From positions 862,310 to 926,309 of the forward strand of contig SAKE01000001.1 in assembly GCA_004017275.1 (NCBI GenBank): a DNA stretch of 64,000 nt, written 5' to 3'. Position numbers and translations under genes: made by a program. Origin of the DNA: Mesorhizobium sp. (GTDB lineage Bacteria > Pseudomonadota > Alphaproteobacteria > Rhizobiales > Rhizobiaceae). The notes under the pieces are model-generated. The model did no database searches, was not told where the DNA came from, and was given only the letters and a program-made list of their open reading frames with translations. Below, in pieces: positions 53,566 through 62,906 of the stretch (position 1 is its first letter; every line of letters begins with the position of its first letter).

Positions 53566-55545
53566 TCAGCTCGCAGCGGTCGAGGCGGCTTGTTCCTCGA
53601 CGAACCGCACCAGCACCGTTCCGTCGGTGACCTGTGCGCCCTCGGTGGCGATCTCTGCGATCACACCGTCATGCGGCGCGGCGATGGTGTGCTCCATCTT
53701 CATCGCCTCGAGGATCAGCAGCGGTTGGCCCTTGATCACGGCATCGCCTATTGCCGCGCGCACCAACTTGACCAGCCCTGGCATCGGCGCGCGCAAGCTG
53801 CCGGCGCCTGCCGCCGCCTCATCGGCCCGTGCCAACGGGTCCTGCACGGCAAAGGTGTAGCCAACGGCGCCTTCGAACACGGTGATGTGGCCGGGCCAGC
53901 GGGCAAGGCGCGGCGCGGCGCGAAAATCATGCGAATTCGTGCTGTCATATGGCGCATCGAGCGCCACCTGGAACCGTCCATCAGGCCGCACCGAAACCCT
54001 TGCCGCTATATCGTCTTCGCCAAACTTCAACCGTGTGCGTCGCGCCACGCTGTGGAAATGCGCATAGCCGGCAAGCGACGACCATGGATCGTTGGATGGC
54101 GGCGATGCTCCGGCGCCTGAAGCCGCAAGGGCAGCTGCCGCAACGGTTTCGCCGCTCGGCGGCGCAATCTCGGTGAGCGCCGGCTGATGCCTGCCGATCA
54201 GGCTGGTGTCGACATCGCCTGCGGCAAAGTCCGGATCGGCGGCAAGAGCGGCAAGAAAGGCGGTGTTGACGGTGGAACCGGCGATCTCGGTTCGTGACAA
54301 CACCGCACCGAGCGCTTCCAGTGCCGTCTGCCTGTCCTTCGCGTGGACGACCAGCTTGGCGATCATCGGGTCGTAATAGGGCGAGATGGCGTCACCCGCA
54401 CGCACGCCGGTCTCGATGCGCATGGTGGCGCCTTCGGGGGCTGCATCCGGAAATTTCAGACAATGCAGCGTGCCCGTTGCCGGCAGAAAACCCTTCCTCG
54501 CATCCTCGGCATAGATGCGCGCCTCGAAAGCATGGCCGCCGAGCGCGATCTCGCTTTGCGTCTTCGGCAGCTTTTCGCCGCTGGCGACCCGCAATTGCCA
54601 CTCGACCAGATCGGTGCCGGTGACCATTTCGGTGACGGGATGCTCGACCTGCAGGCGGGTGTTCATTTCCATGAACCAGAAGCGATCGGCCTTCAGGCCT
54701 TGCGAGGCATCGACGATGAACTCGATCGTGCCGGCGCCCGAATAATTAATCGCCTTCGCGGCCTTCACCGCCGCATCCGTCATCGCCTTGCGCAGCGCCT
54801 CGGTCATGCCGGGGGCGGGCGCTTCCTCGATCACCTTCTGGTGGCGACGCTGCGCCGAGCAGTCGCGCTCGTAGAGATGCACGACGTTGCCGAAGATATC
54901 GCCGAACACCTGCACTTCGATATGGCGCGGCTTGTCGACATATTTTTCGACCAGAACACGGTCGTCGCCGAACGCGGCTTTCGCCTCGCGCCGCGCGCTG
55001 GAGAGCGCCTCGGAAAAATCGTCGGGATGCTCGACCCGGCGCATGCCCTTGCCGCCGCCGCCGGCGCGCGCCTTGATCAGCACGGGATAACCGATCTCGC
55101 GTGCCTTGGACGCGAGCAGCACGATCTCCTGCGCCTCGCCATGATAGCCCGGCACCACCGGCACGCCGGCCTTTTCCATCAGCCGCTTGGCGGCATCCTT
55201 CAGCCCCATGGCACGGATCGAGGCGGCCGACGGGCCGATGAAAATGAGCCCCGCCGCAACCACCTGGTCGACGAAATCTGGGTTTTCAGACAGGAAGCCG
55301 TAGCCGGGATGAATGGCTTCAGCGCCTGTCGCCAGGGCCGCGGCGATGATCTTGTCACCGCGCAGATAGCTTTCGCCGACGGGTGAGGCGCCGATATGCA
55401 CCGCCTCGTCGGCCATCTCGACATGCAGGGATTTCGCGTCGGCATCCGAATAGACGGCGACGGTGCGCACGCCCATCTTACGTGCCGTGCGGGTGACACG
55501 ACAAGCGATCTCGCCGCGATTGGCGATCAGGATCTTGACGAACAT
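53566..55545 (-). CDS. mccA: Methylcrotonyl-CoA carboxylase biotin subunit
   Basis: 659 residues: biotin carboxylase domain (1-450; LIANRGEIACRV, ATP-grasp GGGGKGMRRV, EMNTRLQVEHPVTE) and a C-terminal biotinyl domain with the biotinylated Lys in EAMKMEH (about residue 620). ATG at 55545 has GGAGG upstream and matches the family start. With mccB and ivd nearby it carboxylates 3-methylcrotonyl-CoA in leucine degradation; acetyl- or propionyl-CoA use is less likely. It is separated from mccB by a macro-domain and a secreted-protein gene. Confidence 0.9.
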   Translation of the reverse strand: MFVKILIANRGEIACRVTRTARKMGVRTVAVYSDADAKSLHVEMADEAVHIGASPVGESYLRGDKIIAAALATGAEAIHPGYGFLSENPDFVDQVVAAGLIFIGPSAASIRAMGLKDAAKRLMEKAGVPVVPGYHGEAQEIVLLASKAREIGYPVLIKARAGGGGKGMRRVEHPDDFSEALSSARREAKAAFGDDRVLVEKYVDKPRHIEVQVFGDIFGNVVHLYERDCSAQRRHQKVIEEAPAPGMTEALRKAMTDAAVKAAKAINYSGAGTIEFIVDASQGLKADRFWFMEMNTRLQVEHPVTEMVTGTDLVEWQLRVASGEKLPKTQSEIALGGHAFEARIYAEDARKGFLPATGTLHCLKFPDAAPEGATMRIETGVRAGDAISPYYDPMIAKLVVHAKDRQTALEALGAVLSRTEIAGSTVNTAFLAALAADPDFAAGDVDTSLIGRHQPALTEIAPPSGETVAAAALAASGAGASPPSNDPWSSLAGYAHFHSVARRTRLKFGEDDIAARVSVRPDGRFQVALDAPYDSTNSHDFRAAPRLARWPGHITVFEGAVGYTFAVQDPLARADEAAAGAGSLRAPMPGLVKLVRAAIGDAVIKGQPLLILEAMKMEHTIAAPHDGVIAEIATEGAQVTDGTVLVRFVEEQAASTAAS

Positions 55546-55664
55546 GGTGCCTCCATAGCCAGGGCTTGCTGAAAGCGACGCAGGCGTTCCTCCGCACTCT
55601 CCCGCAAACCTATATGGGTAGGCTCTCCCTTCGCCGGATACTGCCTCGCAGTTCGGCACTTGAT

Positions 55665-55697
55665 GTAGAGCATTCCCTTACCAAGGGGGTGCTCTAC
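55665..55697. other. Strong hairpin between mccA and the small secreted-protein gene
   Basis: GTAGAGCA (55665-55672) pairs with TGCTCTAC (55690-55697), and the inner CCCTT/AAGGG pair extends the stem. There is no T-run. It may be a transcript end or RNA-stability element. Confidence 0.5.
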
Positions 55698-55714
55698 GCG
55701 CGAAGTGCATTTGC

Positions 55715-56083
55715 CTATTTCGATGCCGAGATTGCGCAGCCGCCACTTGCGGTCTTGAGTTTCCATCGCGTCAAGCCGGCCTGGCAGTTGCGCATCGCCA
55801 TTTCTTCCGCTGCCTTCTGGGACGGCGCGTTGAGCTTCGTCCCGCAGATGATGTAGAGGTCGACAACGCGCGAATAAAAGGTCGTGGCGTAGGCCGAATG
55901 ACCGCTCGCCGCGACGTAGGCCTTGTAGGCAACGTTGCATTCGCCCGAGCCTAGCGTCGGCGGAAAATGCACGTCTCCCTTGCTTCCTGCGAGCGATTCC
56001 GCCTGACTGGCACCAGTCGCTGCGAATATTAGTAAGATCGAAAATATAGAGACAGACATCCCTCGGCAATATTTCAGTTCCAT
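55715..56083 (-). CDS. Small secreted protein of unknown function
   Basis: 122 residues. Signal-type N-terminus (SIFSILLIFAATGASQA, cleavage about residue 28), then a mature part with four cysteines (GECNVAYKA, YIICGTKL, RNCQAGL, GGCAIS) that may form two disulfides. No family recognised. It lies inside the leucine cluster between the macro-domain gene and mccA, on the same strand, 120 bp after the former. Base use appears less GC-rich than its neighbours, a possible sign of transfer. Confidence 0.6.
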   Translation of the reverse strand: MELKYCRGMSVSIFSILLIFAATGASQAESLAGSKGDVHFPPTLGSGECNVAYKAYVAASGHSAYATTFYSRVVDLYIICGTKLNAPSQKAAEEMAMRNCQAGLTRWKLKTASGGCAISASK

Positions 56084-56203
56084 TTCTACCCTGTCCCCAT
56101 TGCATTACGTGGGACAAGCAGTAGCGAATATTTTTCCTCGTCGCCAGTTCATTGGTGGAGATTCGAAGCCGCCTATGCTGAGGAATCGATTGGTCCATTC
56201 AGT

Positions 56204-56731
56204 TCAGCCTTCTCGCAAGGCAGCAACGGCCCGTTGGTATAGTTCTGCCATCTGGCTATCGAAGCAGCAGAAAATGACGGTTTCGGGCATTGTTTTCTCT
56301 TTGAGGAACGCGCTAATCGTGCTGACAGCGATCCGCGTCGCCTCATCTTTCGGGTAGCGGTAGACACCGGTCGAGATCGCCGGGAACGCCACCGTGCGGC
56401 AGTCATTGGCGGCGGCCAGTTCGAGCGAACTGGTATAGCAGGAGGCCAGCAGTTCGGCTTCGCCTTTGCCGCCACCTTGCCAGACCGGACCGACCGTGTG
56501 GATGATGTGTCGCGCCGGCAGTTTATAACCCTTGGTGATCTTGGCTTCGCCGATCTTGCATCCATTCAGCATGCGGCATTCGAACTCGAGCTCACGGCCG
56601 GCCGCGCGGTGGATGGCGCCGTCGACCCCGCCACCACCGAGAAGCGAGGTGTTGGCGGCGTTGACGATGGCATCGACCGCCAGCTTAGTGATGTCGCCGA
56701 TATGAACCTGAATCCGCGGACTATCGTTCAT
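56204..56731 (-). CDS. Macro-domain ADP-ribose binding protein (YmdB-type deacetylase)
   Basis: 175 residues forming one macro domain: [21 protein letters not shown] (ribose/adenine contact), [14 protein letters not shown], and [15 protein letters not shown] (diphosphate loop). This is the YmdB/MacroD class that hydrolyses O-acetyl-ADP-ribose or removes ADP-ribose from proteins. The ATG starts one base after the mccB stop, so it is co-transcribed with ivd-mccB. A role in acyl-CoA or NAD metabolism is inferred from context only. Confidence 0.9.
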   Translation of the reverse strand: MNDSPRIQVHIGDITKLAVDAIVNAANTSLLGGGGVDGAIHRAAGRELEFECRMLNGCKIGEAKITKGYKLPARHIIHTVGPVWQGGGKGEAELLASCYTSSLELAAANDCRTVAFPAISTGVYRYPKDEATRIAVSTISAFLKEKTMPETVIFCCFDSQMAELYQRAVAALREG

Positions 56732-56732
56732 A

Positions 56733-58340
56733 TCACATCCGGAACACGCCGAAGCGCGTCTCCTCGATTTCGGCGTTGAGCGCGGCGGACAGGCTGAGCG
56801 CCAGCACGTCGCGCGTTTTCATCGGGTCGATGATGCCGTCATCCCAAAGGCGTGCGGACGAGTAGAGCGGGTGCCCCTCATGCTCGTATTTCATCAGGAT
56901 CGGCTTCTTGAATTTCGCCTCCTCTTCGGCGCTCCATTCGCCGCCCTTGCGCTCGATGCCCTCGCGCTTGACCATGGCCAGCACCGTCGCCGCCTGTTCG
57001 CCGCCCATCACCGAGATGCGGGCATTCGGCCACATCCATACGAAGCGCGGTGAGTAGGCGCGGCCGCACATGCCGTAATTGCCGGCGCCGAACGAGCCGC
57101 CGATGATGACGGTCACCTTCGGCACCCTGGCGGTGGCGACCGCCATCACCAGCTTGGCGCCGTCCTTGGCAATGCCGCCCGCTTCGTATTTCCGCCCGAC
57201 CATGAAGCCTGTGATGTTCTGCAGGAAAACCAGCGGAATCTTGCGCTGGCAGCACAGCTCGATGAAGTGCGCGCCCTTCAGTGCGCTTTCGGAAAACAGC
57301 ACGCCATTGTTGGCGATGATGCCGACCGGCATGCCATGCAGATGGGCAAATCCGGTGATCAGCGTGGTGCCGTAGTTCTGCTTGAACTCATCGAATTCGG
57401 AGCCGTCGACGATGCGCGCGATCACCTCGCGCACATCGTAGGGCTGGCGCAGGTCGGTCGGTACGATGCCATAGAGCTCATCTACAGGATGAAGCGGCGG
57501 AATCGGTTTTTGTAAGTTCAGGCTTACAGTCTTGTTCCGATTCAGGTTTTTGACGATGCGCCGGCAGATGGCAAGCGCGTGCTCGTCGTCTATTGCGTAG
57601 TGATCGGCAACGCCCGAGAGCCGCGTGTGCACATCGGCGCCGCCGAGATCCTCGGCGCTGACGTCCTCGCCGGTGGCCGCTTTCACCAGCGGCGGTCCGC
57701 CGAGAAAAATGGTCGCCTGATTGCGCACCATGATCGTCTCGTCGGACATCGCCGGCACATAGGCGCCGCCCGCCGTGCAGGAACCCATGACGCAGGCGAT
57801 CTGCGGAATGCCGGCGGCCGACATGTTGGCCTGGTTGTAGAAGATGCGGCCGAAATGCTCGCGGTCGGGAAACACCTCGTCCTGGTTGGGCAGATTGGCG
57901 CCGCCGCTGTCGACCAGATAGATGCAAGGCAGATTGTTCTGCAGCGCGATCTCCTGCGCCCGCAAATGCTTCTTCACGGTCAGCGGATAATAGGTGCCGC
58001 CCTTGACCGTGGCGTCGTTGACGACGATCATTACCTCGGTGCCTTCGACGCGGCCGATGCCGACAATCATGCCGGCCGACGAAATCTCCTCGCCATACAT
58101 CGACCACGCGGCGAACTGGCCGATCTCGAGGAAGGGTGAGCCGACATCCAGCAATTGCGCGAGGCGCTCCCGCGGCAGGAGCTTGCCACGGGAAACGTGG
58201 CGCTCACGCGCTTCCTCCGAACCGCCGCGCCCGAGAGTGGCAGCCTTCTCCGCAATCTCCGCGACCAGCGCCCGCATGCGCTCGGCATTGGCACGGAAGC
58301 TTTGGGAGGAGGGGGAGATCTGGGTTTGGAGTACTGCCAT
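56733..58340 (-). CDS. mccB: Methylcrotonyl-CoA carboxylase carboxyltransferase subunit
   Basis: 535 residues of the acyl-CoA carboxyltransferase (crotonase-like) family: [24 protein letters not shown] acyl-CoA loop, [19 protein letters not shown], and [19 protein letters not shown] in the C-half, typical of MccB rather than PccB. The start at 58340 follows GGAGGGGG and lies one base after the ivd stop; a longer frame to 58367 is unlikely. Together with MccA it makes 3-methylglutaconyl-CoA. Confidence 0.93.
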   Translation of the reverse strand: MAVLQTQISPSSQSFRANAERMRALVAEIAEKAATLGRGGSEEARERHVSRGKLLPRERLAQLLDVGSPFLEIGQFAAWSMYGEEISSAGMIVGIGRVEGTEVMIVVNDATVKGGTYYPLTVKKHLRAQEIALQNNLPCIYLVDSGGANLPNQDEVFPDREHFGRIFYNQANMSAAGIPQIACVMGSCTAGGAYVPAMSDETIMVRNQATIFLGGPPLVKAATGEDVSAEDLGGADVHTRLSGVADHYAIDDEHALAICRRIVKNLNRNKTVSLNLQKPIPPLHPVDELYGIVPTDLRQPYDVREVIARIVDGSEFDEFKQNYGTTLITGFAHLHGMPVGIIANNGVLFSESALKGAHFIELCCQRKIPLVFLQNITGFMVGRKYEAGGIAKDGAKLVMAVATARVPKVTVIIGGSFGAGNYGMCGRAYSPRFVWMWPNARISVMGGEQAATVLAMVKREGIERKGGEWSAEEEAKFKKPILMKYEHEGHPLYSSARLWDDGIIDPMKTRDVLALSLSAALNAEIEETRFGVFRM

Positions 58341-58341
58341 G

Positions 58342-59505
58342 CTACACCCCCTCCGCCATGATCTCACGCCCGATCAGCCAGCGGCGGATTTCGCTGGTGC
58401 CGGCGCCGATCTCGTAGAGCTTGGCGTCGCGCAGCAGGCGGCCGGTCGAATAGTCGTTGATATAACCATTGCCGCCAAGTAGCTGGATAGCGTCAAGCGC
58501 CATCAGCGTCGCCTTCTCGGCGGCAAACAGCACGCAGCCGGCGGCATCCTTGCGCGTCGTCTGGCCGCGATCGCAAGCAGCGGCGACGGCGTAGACGTAA
58601 GCGCGTGCGGCGTTCAGCGTCGTGTACATGTCGGCCAGCTTGCCTTGCACCAACTGAAACTCGCCGATTGCCTGGCCGAACTGCTTGCGTTCATGCACAT
58701 AGGGGATTGCGACGTCGAGGCATGCTGCCATCAGGCCGATCGGGCCGCCGGCCAGCACCGTGCGCTCATAGTCGAGGCCCGACATCAGCACCTCGACACC
58801 GCGGCCCTCCTCATGCAGCACGTTGCCGAAGGGCACCTCAACATCCTCGAACACCAGTTCGCCGGTGTTGGAGCCGCGCATGCCGAGCTTGTCGAGCTTT
58901 TGCGCCACGGAAAACCCGGCAAAAGTCTTCTCGACGATGAAAGCGGTGATGCCGCGCGATTCCCGCTCCGGATCGGTCTTGGCATAGACGACCAGCGTCT
59001 CAGCGTCCGGCCCGTTGGTGATCCACATCTTGGTGCCGTTGAGCACATAGCGGTCGTTGCGCTTTTCGGCGCGCAGCTTGAGCGAGACGACGTCGGAGCC
59101 GGCGCCGGATTCCGACATCGCCAGCGCACCGACACGCTCGCCCGAGCATAGGGCAGGGAGATACTTCTCCTTCTGCGCCGTCGTCGCCCAGCGGTTGATC
59201 TGGTTGACGCAGAGATTGGAATGGGCGCCGTAGGAGAGGCCGACCGAAGCCGAGGCGCGGGAGATTTCCTCCACCGCGATCACATGGGCGAGATAGCCCA
59301 TGCCGCTGCCGCCGAAATCGGGGTCGGCGGTGATGCCGAGCAGGCCGAGCGCGCCGAGTTCGCCCCACAGATGCGCCGGGAATTCGTTCGTGCGATCGAT
59401 CTCGGCGGCGATCGGCGCGATGCGGTCCTGAGCGAAGCGCCGCACCATGTCGCGCAGCGCCTCGATCTCCTCGTCATGCCCGAAGCTGAGCGTGTTCGTG
59501 TACAT
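58342..59505 (-). CDS. ivd: Isovaleryl-CoA dehydrogenase
   Basis: 387 residues of the acyl-CoA dehydrogenase family, with [17 protein letters not shown] and [13 protein letters not shown] (FAD/substrate regions), and [13 protein letters not shown] near the C-terminus; the YGAHSNLC segment is characteristic of isovaleryl-CoA enzymes. It oxidises isovaleryl-CoA to 3-methylcrotonyl-CoA, passing electrons to ETF. The start has AGGGAGGAA and overlaps the TetR 3' end by 32 bp. First enzyme gene of the leucine cluster. Confidence 0.93.
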   Translation of the reverse strand: MYTNTLSFGHDEEIEALRDMVRRFAQDRIAPIAAEIDRTNEFPAHLWGELGALGLLGITADPDFGGSGMGYLAHVIAVEEISRASASVGLSYGAHSNLCVNQINRWATTAQKEKYLPALCSGERVGALAMSESGAGSDVVSLKLRAEKRNDRYVLNGTKMWITNGPDAETLVVYAKTDPERESRGITAFIVEKTFAGFSVAQKLDKLGMRGSNTGELVFEDVEVPFGNVLHEEGRGVEVLMSGLDYERTVLAGGPIGLMAACLDVAIPYVHERKQFGQAIGEFQLVQGKLADMYTTLNAARAYVYAVAAACDRGQTTRKDAAGCVLFAAEKATLMALDAIQLLGGNGYINDYSTGRLLRDAKLYEIGAGTSEIRRWLIGREIMAEGV

Positions 59506-60118
59506 GTCGTTCCTCCCTGCCGCCGATCTTCGCGCCGACGAGCCGCATTGTCATTGAAAGATATGTCGCCGTCACTTCGGCTATCGACAGACGTTCGCCC
59601 GGCCGAAACCAGACGATGACGCCGGTCATCATCTGGATCAGCGCCATCGCCGTCAGCCCGGTGTCGTCGATGCTGAAGCCCCCCGCCTCGGTGCCGTCGC
59701 GCAGGATGGCGCGCAGCTCCTTTTCGTAAGCTGTGCGCATCCGCAGGATCTGCGTCAGCCGTTCTGGCGACAGGCTGCGCAATTCCATGTTCGATACATG
59801 CGTGGCATGCCGACGCCCGATATGGAAAGCGATGTGGTTTTCGACATAGGCCGAGAGCCGCTCCTCAGGGCCTGCATTTGTCGGCGCGGCTGCCTCCCAC
59901 GCCTCGGTCAAGCCCTCCATGTGTTCGCGCATCAGCGTGAATAGAAGCTCTTCCTTGGTCGGGAAATAGCGATAGAGCGCGGCTGCCTGGACACCGACTT
60001 CAGCGGCCAGCTGGCGCATCGACATCGCTTCGTAGCCAAGGCGCGCGATGAGGTTGACCGCAGCCTCGCGGATGGCCGCCTCGGTCTTTTCGCCATCGGA
60101 TCCGGTGGTGCGTGCCAT
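59474..60118 (-). CDS. TetR family transcriptional regulator of the leucine cluster
   Basis: 214 residues. N-terminal HTH (about 12-58: [26 protein letters not shown], then [14 protein letters not shown]) and a helical ligand domain. ATG at 60118 is preceded by GAAGGGG. The 3' end overlaps ivd by 32 bp, so regulator and enzymes share a transcript. It likely represses the cluster and is released by an acyl-CoA (inference). A GAACGTTC palindrome lies 31 bp upstream. Confidence 0.88.
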   Translation of the reverse strand: MARTTGSDGEKTEAAIREAAVNLIARLGYEAMSMRQLAAEVGVQAAALYRYFPTKEELLFTLMREHMEGLTEAWEAAAPTNAGPEERLSAYVENHIAFHIGRRHATHVSNMELRSLSPERLTQILRMRTAYEKELRAILRDGTEAGGFSIDDTGLTAMALIQMMTGVIVWFRPGERLSIAEVTATYLSMTMRLVGAKIGGREERHVHEHAQLRA

Positions 60119-60148
60119 ATTAGCCCCTTCGCGGGACAATAATAAAAC

Positions 60149-60156
60149 GAACGTTC
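60149..60156. promoter_or_regulatory. GAACGTTC palindrome, candidate TetR operator
   Basis: Eight-base palindrome in AT-rich sequence (AAAAC-GAACGTTC-AATTAA), 31 bp upstream of the TetR start. Its form matches operators of several TetR regulators of acyl-CoA genes. Confidence 0.4.
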
Positions 60157-60189
60157 AATTAATTCAAGGCGACAGAACCGAATCTGCAA

Positions 60190-60474
60190 TCAGGCAACAA
60201 TCCTGAACCCGACAAGAGCGTCTCCGGTCGCCAATTCCTTGACGTCGACCCTGGAAACCGAAGCCCCGGACGGCCCCTTCCAGAGGCGCTCGATCATTGT
60301 CGAGACCGCTTCATCGACGCCTGCAATCTGGGCCGTTACAGACCCATCCGCCTCATTGCGGACCCAGCCTGCAAGACCAAGGCTCGTGGCCTCGTCCCGA
60401 ACCCAGATTCTGAAGCCGACGCCTTGCACATTGCCGTAGACACGCGCCCGCACTTCCCTGCCATGACCAGCCAT
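60190..60474 (-). CDS. acyP: Acylphosphatase
   Basis: 94 residues with both catalytic features: the phosphate loop VQGVGFRIWVRDEA, including the conserved Arg, and the Asn in GWVRNEADGSV. It hydrolyses acyl phosphates such as acetyl phosphate and 1,3-bisphosphoglycerate. Strong AGGAGAG ribosome binding site. It is divergent from the MarR-GNAT gene. Confidence 0.94.
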   Translation of the reverse strand: MAGHGREVRARVYGNVQGVGFRIWVRDEATSLGLAGWVRNEADGSVTAQIAGVDEAVSTMIERLWKGPSGASVSRVDVKELATGDALVGFRIVA

Positions 60475-60577
60475 GAATCTCTCCTAGCCTGTCTCCTTGG
60501 AATCTGGTGCATGGCTCAGGGAATGCAACCTGAGAATTGCGCGCAGGACGCAATCGCTGGCTCTCTGGCTTCTGAAA

Positions 60578-60598
60578 TTAATTGACTCAGTCCACTAA
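60578..60598. promoter_or_regulatory. Imperfect palindrome overlapping the MarR-GNAT promoter
   Basis: TTAATTGAC-TCA-GTCCACTAA, seven of nine pairs matching, with a TTGACT -35-like hexamer inside it (60583). A MarR protein encoded next door could bind here. Confidence 0.4.
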
Positions 60599-60637
60599 TT
60601 TTGGAAAATGGTGCTGGCTATTGGGATCTGGACGCAG

Positions 60638-61630
60638 ATGTTGGACGAACGAAACGCATTGGTGGCCGATATCAGGCGCTTCAACCGATTCTACACCCGC
60701 ACCGTTGGCCTTCTCGACGAAACCCTGACGCAGAGCGCCTTCACCTTGACCGAGGCGCGCGTGCTGTTCGAACTCGGCCACGTTAATCGTCCGGCGGCTT
60801 CTGAAACTGCTGGGGAGCTGGGTTTTCTCGCCAAGGCTTTCCATCTGGAGATGGGTCCCATTGCTTCCGACATCGCCAGGCAATTGCGTGTCGATGCAGC
60901 CTATCTGACACGAATTCTGCGTAAATTCGCCGCCGAGGGCCTGACCGAGACCCGGACCGATCCGGCCGACAAGCGCCGGCGGATCCTGTCGCTAACGGCA
61001 AGAGGCGAGGCAGCCCTTTCAGGGCTTCAGGCGGCGGCCGATCGGGACACGGCGCGGCTCATCGAAAGCATACCCGACGACAGGTTGCAGGAATTGGGCA
61101 GCGCGTTGCGCAAGGCCGGGGAATTGCTGGGCGATCCTGCTCGTGAGAACAGCGAGGTGACGTTGCGGCCGCATCGCGTCGGCGACGTCGGCTGGGTCGT
61201 GCAGCGGCAGGCCCAGCTCTACGCCGAGGAATATGGCTGGACGATCGAGTTCGAGGCGATGCTTGCCGAGATCGGTGCCGATTTCATCCGCAATTTCGTG
61301 CCCGGCCGCGATTTCTGCTGGATCGCCGAGCGCGGCAATCAGCCGGTCGGCGCGGTGTTCCTGGTCCATCAGAGCGACGAAGTGGCCAAGCTTAGGATGC
61401 TGCATGTCGAGGCGTCGGCGCGCGGCCTCGGCATCGGCAAACGCCTGGTCGCAGAATGCGTGAACCAGGCCCGCGCTTGCGGCTACACCAAGCTGGTGCT
61501 GTGGACCAACGACATCCTCGTCGCGGCGCGCGCGATTTACGAGCGCGCCGGCTTCAGGCTGGTCTCGGAAGAACACCACCACAGTTTCGGCAAGGATTTG
61601 ACCGGCCAGACCTGGGAGATGGATTTGTAG
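60638..61630 (+). CDS. MarR regulator fused to GNAT acetyltransferase
   Basis: 330 residues: an N-terminal MarR winged-helix domain (about 5-145, EARVLFELGH, DAAYLTRILRKFAAEGLTE, DKRRRILSLT) and a C-terminal GNAT domain (about 155-325) with the acetyl-CoA loop ARGLGIGKRL. Such fusions are known; the acetyl acceptor is unknown and may be a small molecule sensed by the MarR half. ATG at 60638 is preferred because the upstream ATG at 60608 would overlap the predicted promoter; either is possible. Confidence 0.88.
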   Translation: MLDERNALVADIRRFNRFYTRTVGLLDETLTQSAFTLTEARVLFELGHVNRPAASETAGELGFLAKAFHLEMGPIASDIARQLRVDAAYLTRILRKFAAEGLTETRTDPADKRRRILSLTARGEAALSGLQAAADRDTARLIESIPDDRLQELGSALRKAGELLGDPARENSEVTLRPHRVGDVGWVVQRQAQLYAEEYGWTIEFEAMLAEIGADFIRNFVPGRDFCWIAERGNQPVGAVFLVHQSDEVAKLRMLHVEASARGLGIGKRLVAECVNQARACGYTKLVLWTNDILVAARAIYERAGFRLVSEEHHHSFGKDLTGQTWEMDL

Positions 61631-61659
61631 GTGCCGCTGGTTTGCTCGCCAGCGGTATC

Positions 61660-62772
61660 CTAGTTCCCCCGCGCTGCGGCCAAAGCACCGGGAAGTTCCT
61701 CGGCAAAGATGTCGAGTTCGTGGTCGAGCCCCACGCTGACGCGGATGCAGCGGTCAAGCACCGGCACCATCGGCTTGCGGATGAAGACATCGCGCGACAG
61801 CAGACCCTGCAGCACTTTTAGTGCGAAAGCGCCATCGCGACCACAGTCGATGGTGACGAAATTGGTCGCCGACGCCAGTGGCTTCAGGCCATTCGCCTCG
61901 GCTATCCCAGCGATGCGTCGGCGGCCGGCCGCGACCCGCGCCACCACGCTCTGCAAATAGTCCTGATCGGCAAGCGCCTCGACGCCGGCGATCTGCGCCA
62001 TGCGGCTGACGCCGTAATGGTTGCGGATCTTCTCGAAATCGCGGATCACCTGGGCTTCGGCAATCGCATAGCCGCAGCGTATGCCGGCCAGCCCATAGGC
62101 TTTCGAAAAGGTGCGCATGCGGATGATGTTCGGCCTGGAGATATCGATCGGCGGCAGCGCCGAGGCCGGTCCGAGTTCGCCATAGGCCTCGTCGAGCACC
62201 AGCATGGTGGTTTCCGGCAGCGCCTCGATGAAGCGGACGAGCTCGTCCGCTTCCCGCCAGCTGCCCATCGGATTGTCCGGATTGGAGAGATAGACCAGCG
62301 GCGCGTTTTCCTTGCGCACCGCCGCGAGCAGGCCGTCCAGGCTTTCCCTGTCGTTCTCGTAGGGGACCGCGACCAGTCGACCGCCGACCCCGGCAATGTG
62401 GAAGTTGAAGGTCGGATAGGCGCCGAGCGACGTGACCACGGCATCGCCAGGCGCCACATACATACGTGCCACCAGGGCGAGCAGGCCGTCTATGCCTTCG
62501 CCGACAACGACGTTCTCGGCCTTCACGCCGTGATGCGCGGCGACCGCCACCTTCAGGTCGTGATTGTCGGGGTCACAATACATCCACATGTCGCCGGCGA
62601 TCTCGGCCATCCGGGCGATGACGCGCGGCGAAGGCCCAAAGCTGCTCTCATTGGCGCCGATGCGGGCGCGAAAAGCGCGCCCACGCTCGCGCTCCTGCGC
62701 TTCGGGGCCGACAAAGGGCACGGTCGAGGGGAGTGCTGCGACGAGCGGCGTGAGGGGAGGGCGTTGGCGCAT
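61660..62772 (-). CDS. HisC-like PLP-dependent aminotransferase
   Basis: 370 residues of the fold I class II aminotransferases. PLP contacts: VVGEGIDGLLA, SNPDNPMGSW, LDEAYGEL, and the Schiff-base Lys in FSKAYGLAGIRCGYA. It resembles histidinol-phosphate aminotransferase but sits away from any his gene, so it may act on another amino acid. A leader with little Shine-Dalgarno signal precedes the ATG. It is convergent with the MarR-GNAT gene and lies after the porin terminator. Confidence 0.88.
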   Translation of the reverse strand: MRQRPPLTPLVAALPSTVPFVGPEAQERERGRAFRARIGANESSFGPSPRVIARMAEIAGDMWMYCDPDNHDLKVAVAAHHGVKAENVVVGEGIDGLLALVARMYVAPGDAVVTSLGAYPTFNFHIAGVGGRLVAVPYENDRESLDGLLAAVRKENAPLVYLSNPDNPMGSWREADELVRFIEALPETTMLVLDEAYGELGPASALPPIDISRPNIIRMRTFSKAYGLAGIRCGYAIAEAQVIRDFEKIRNHYGVSRMAQIAGVEALADQDYLQSVVARVAAGRRRIAGIAEANGLKPLASATNFVTIDCGRDGAFALKVLQGLLSRDVFIRKPMVPVLDRCIRVSVGLDHELDIFAEELPGALAAARGN

Positions 62773-62855
62773 GGCGGAGGCTCAGTTGAAGGGGCTTCTT
62801 GCTAGCGCGCCGGATGGGCCGGTGCAAGTTGCCGATCAAGCTGCGCTCTAATGCA

Positions 62856-62883
62856 AAAACCCGGCGGTTGCCCGCCGGGTTTT
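62856..62883 (-). terminator. Strong rho-independent terminator after the porin
   Basis: AAAACCCGGCGG (62856-62867) pairs with CCGCCGGGTTTT (62872-62883). On the minus strand a run of five T follows. It ends 24 bp past the porin stop. Confidence 0.85.
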
Positions 62884-62906
62884 CGATTTCGACAAGTCGA
62901 AATGTA

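Noticed and set aside
55566..55856. Plus-strand frame opposite the small secreted-protein gene
   Set aside because: No RBS and no family; the minus-strand gene has a signal peptide.
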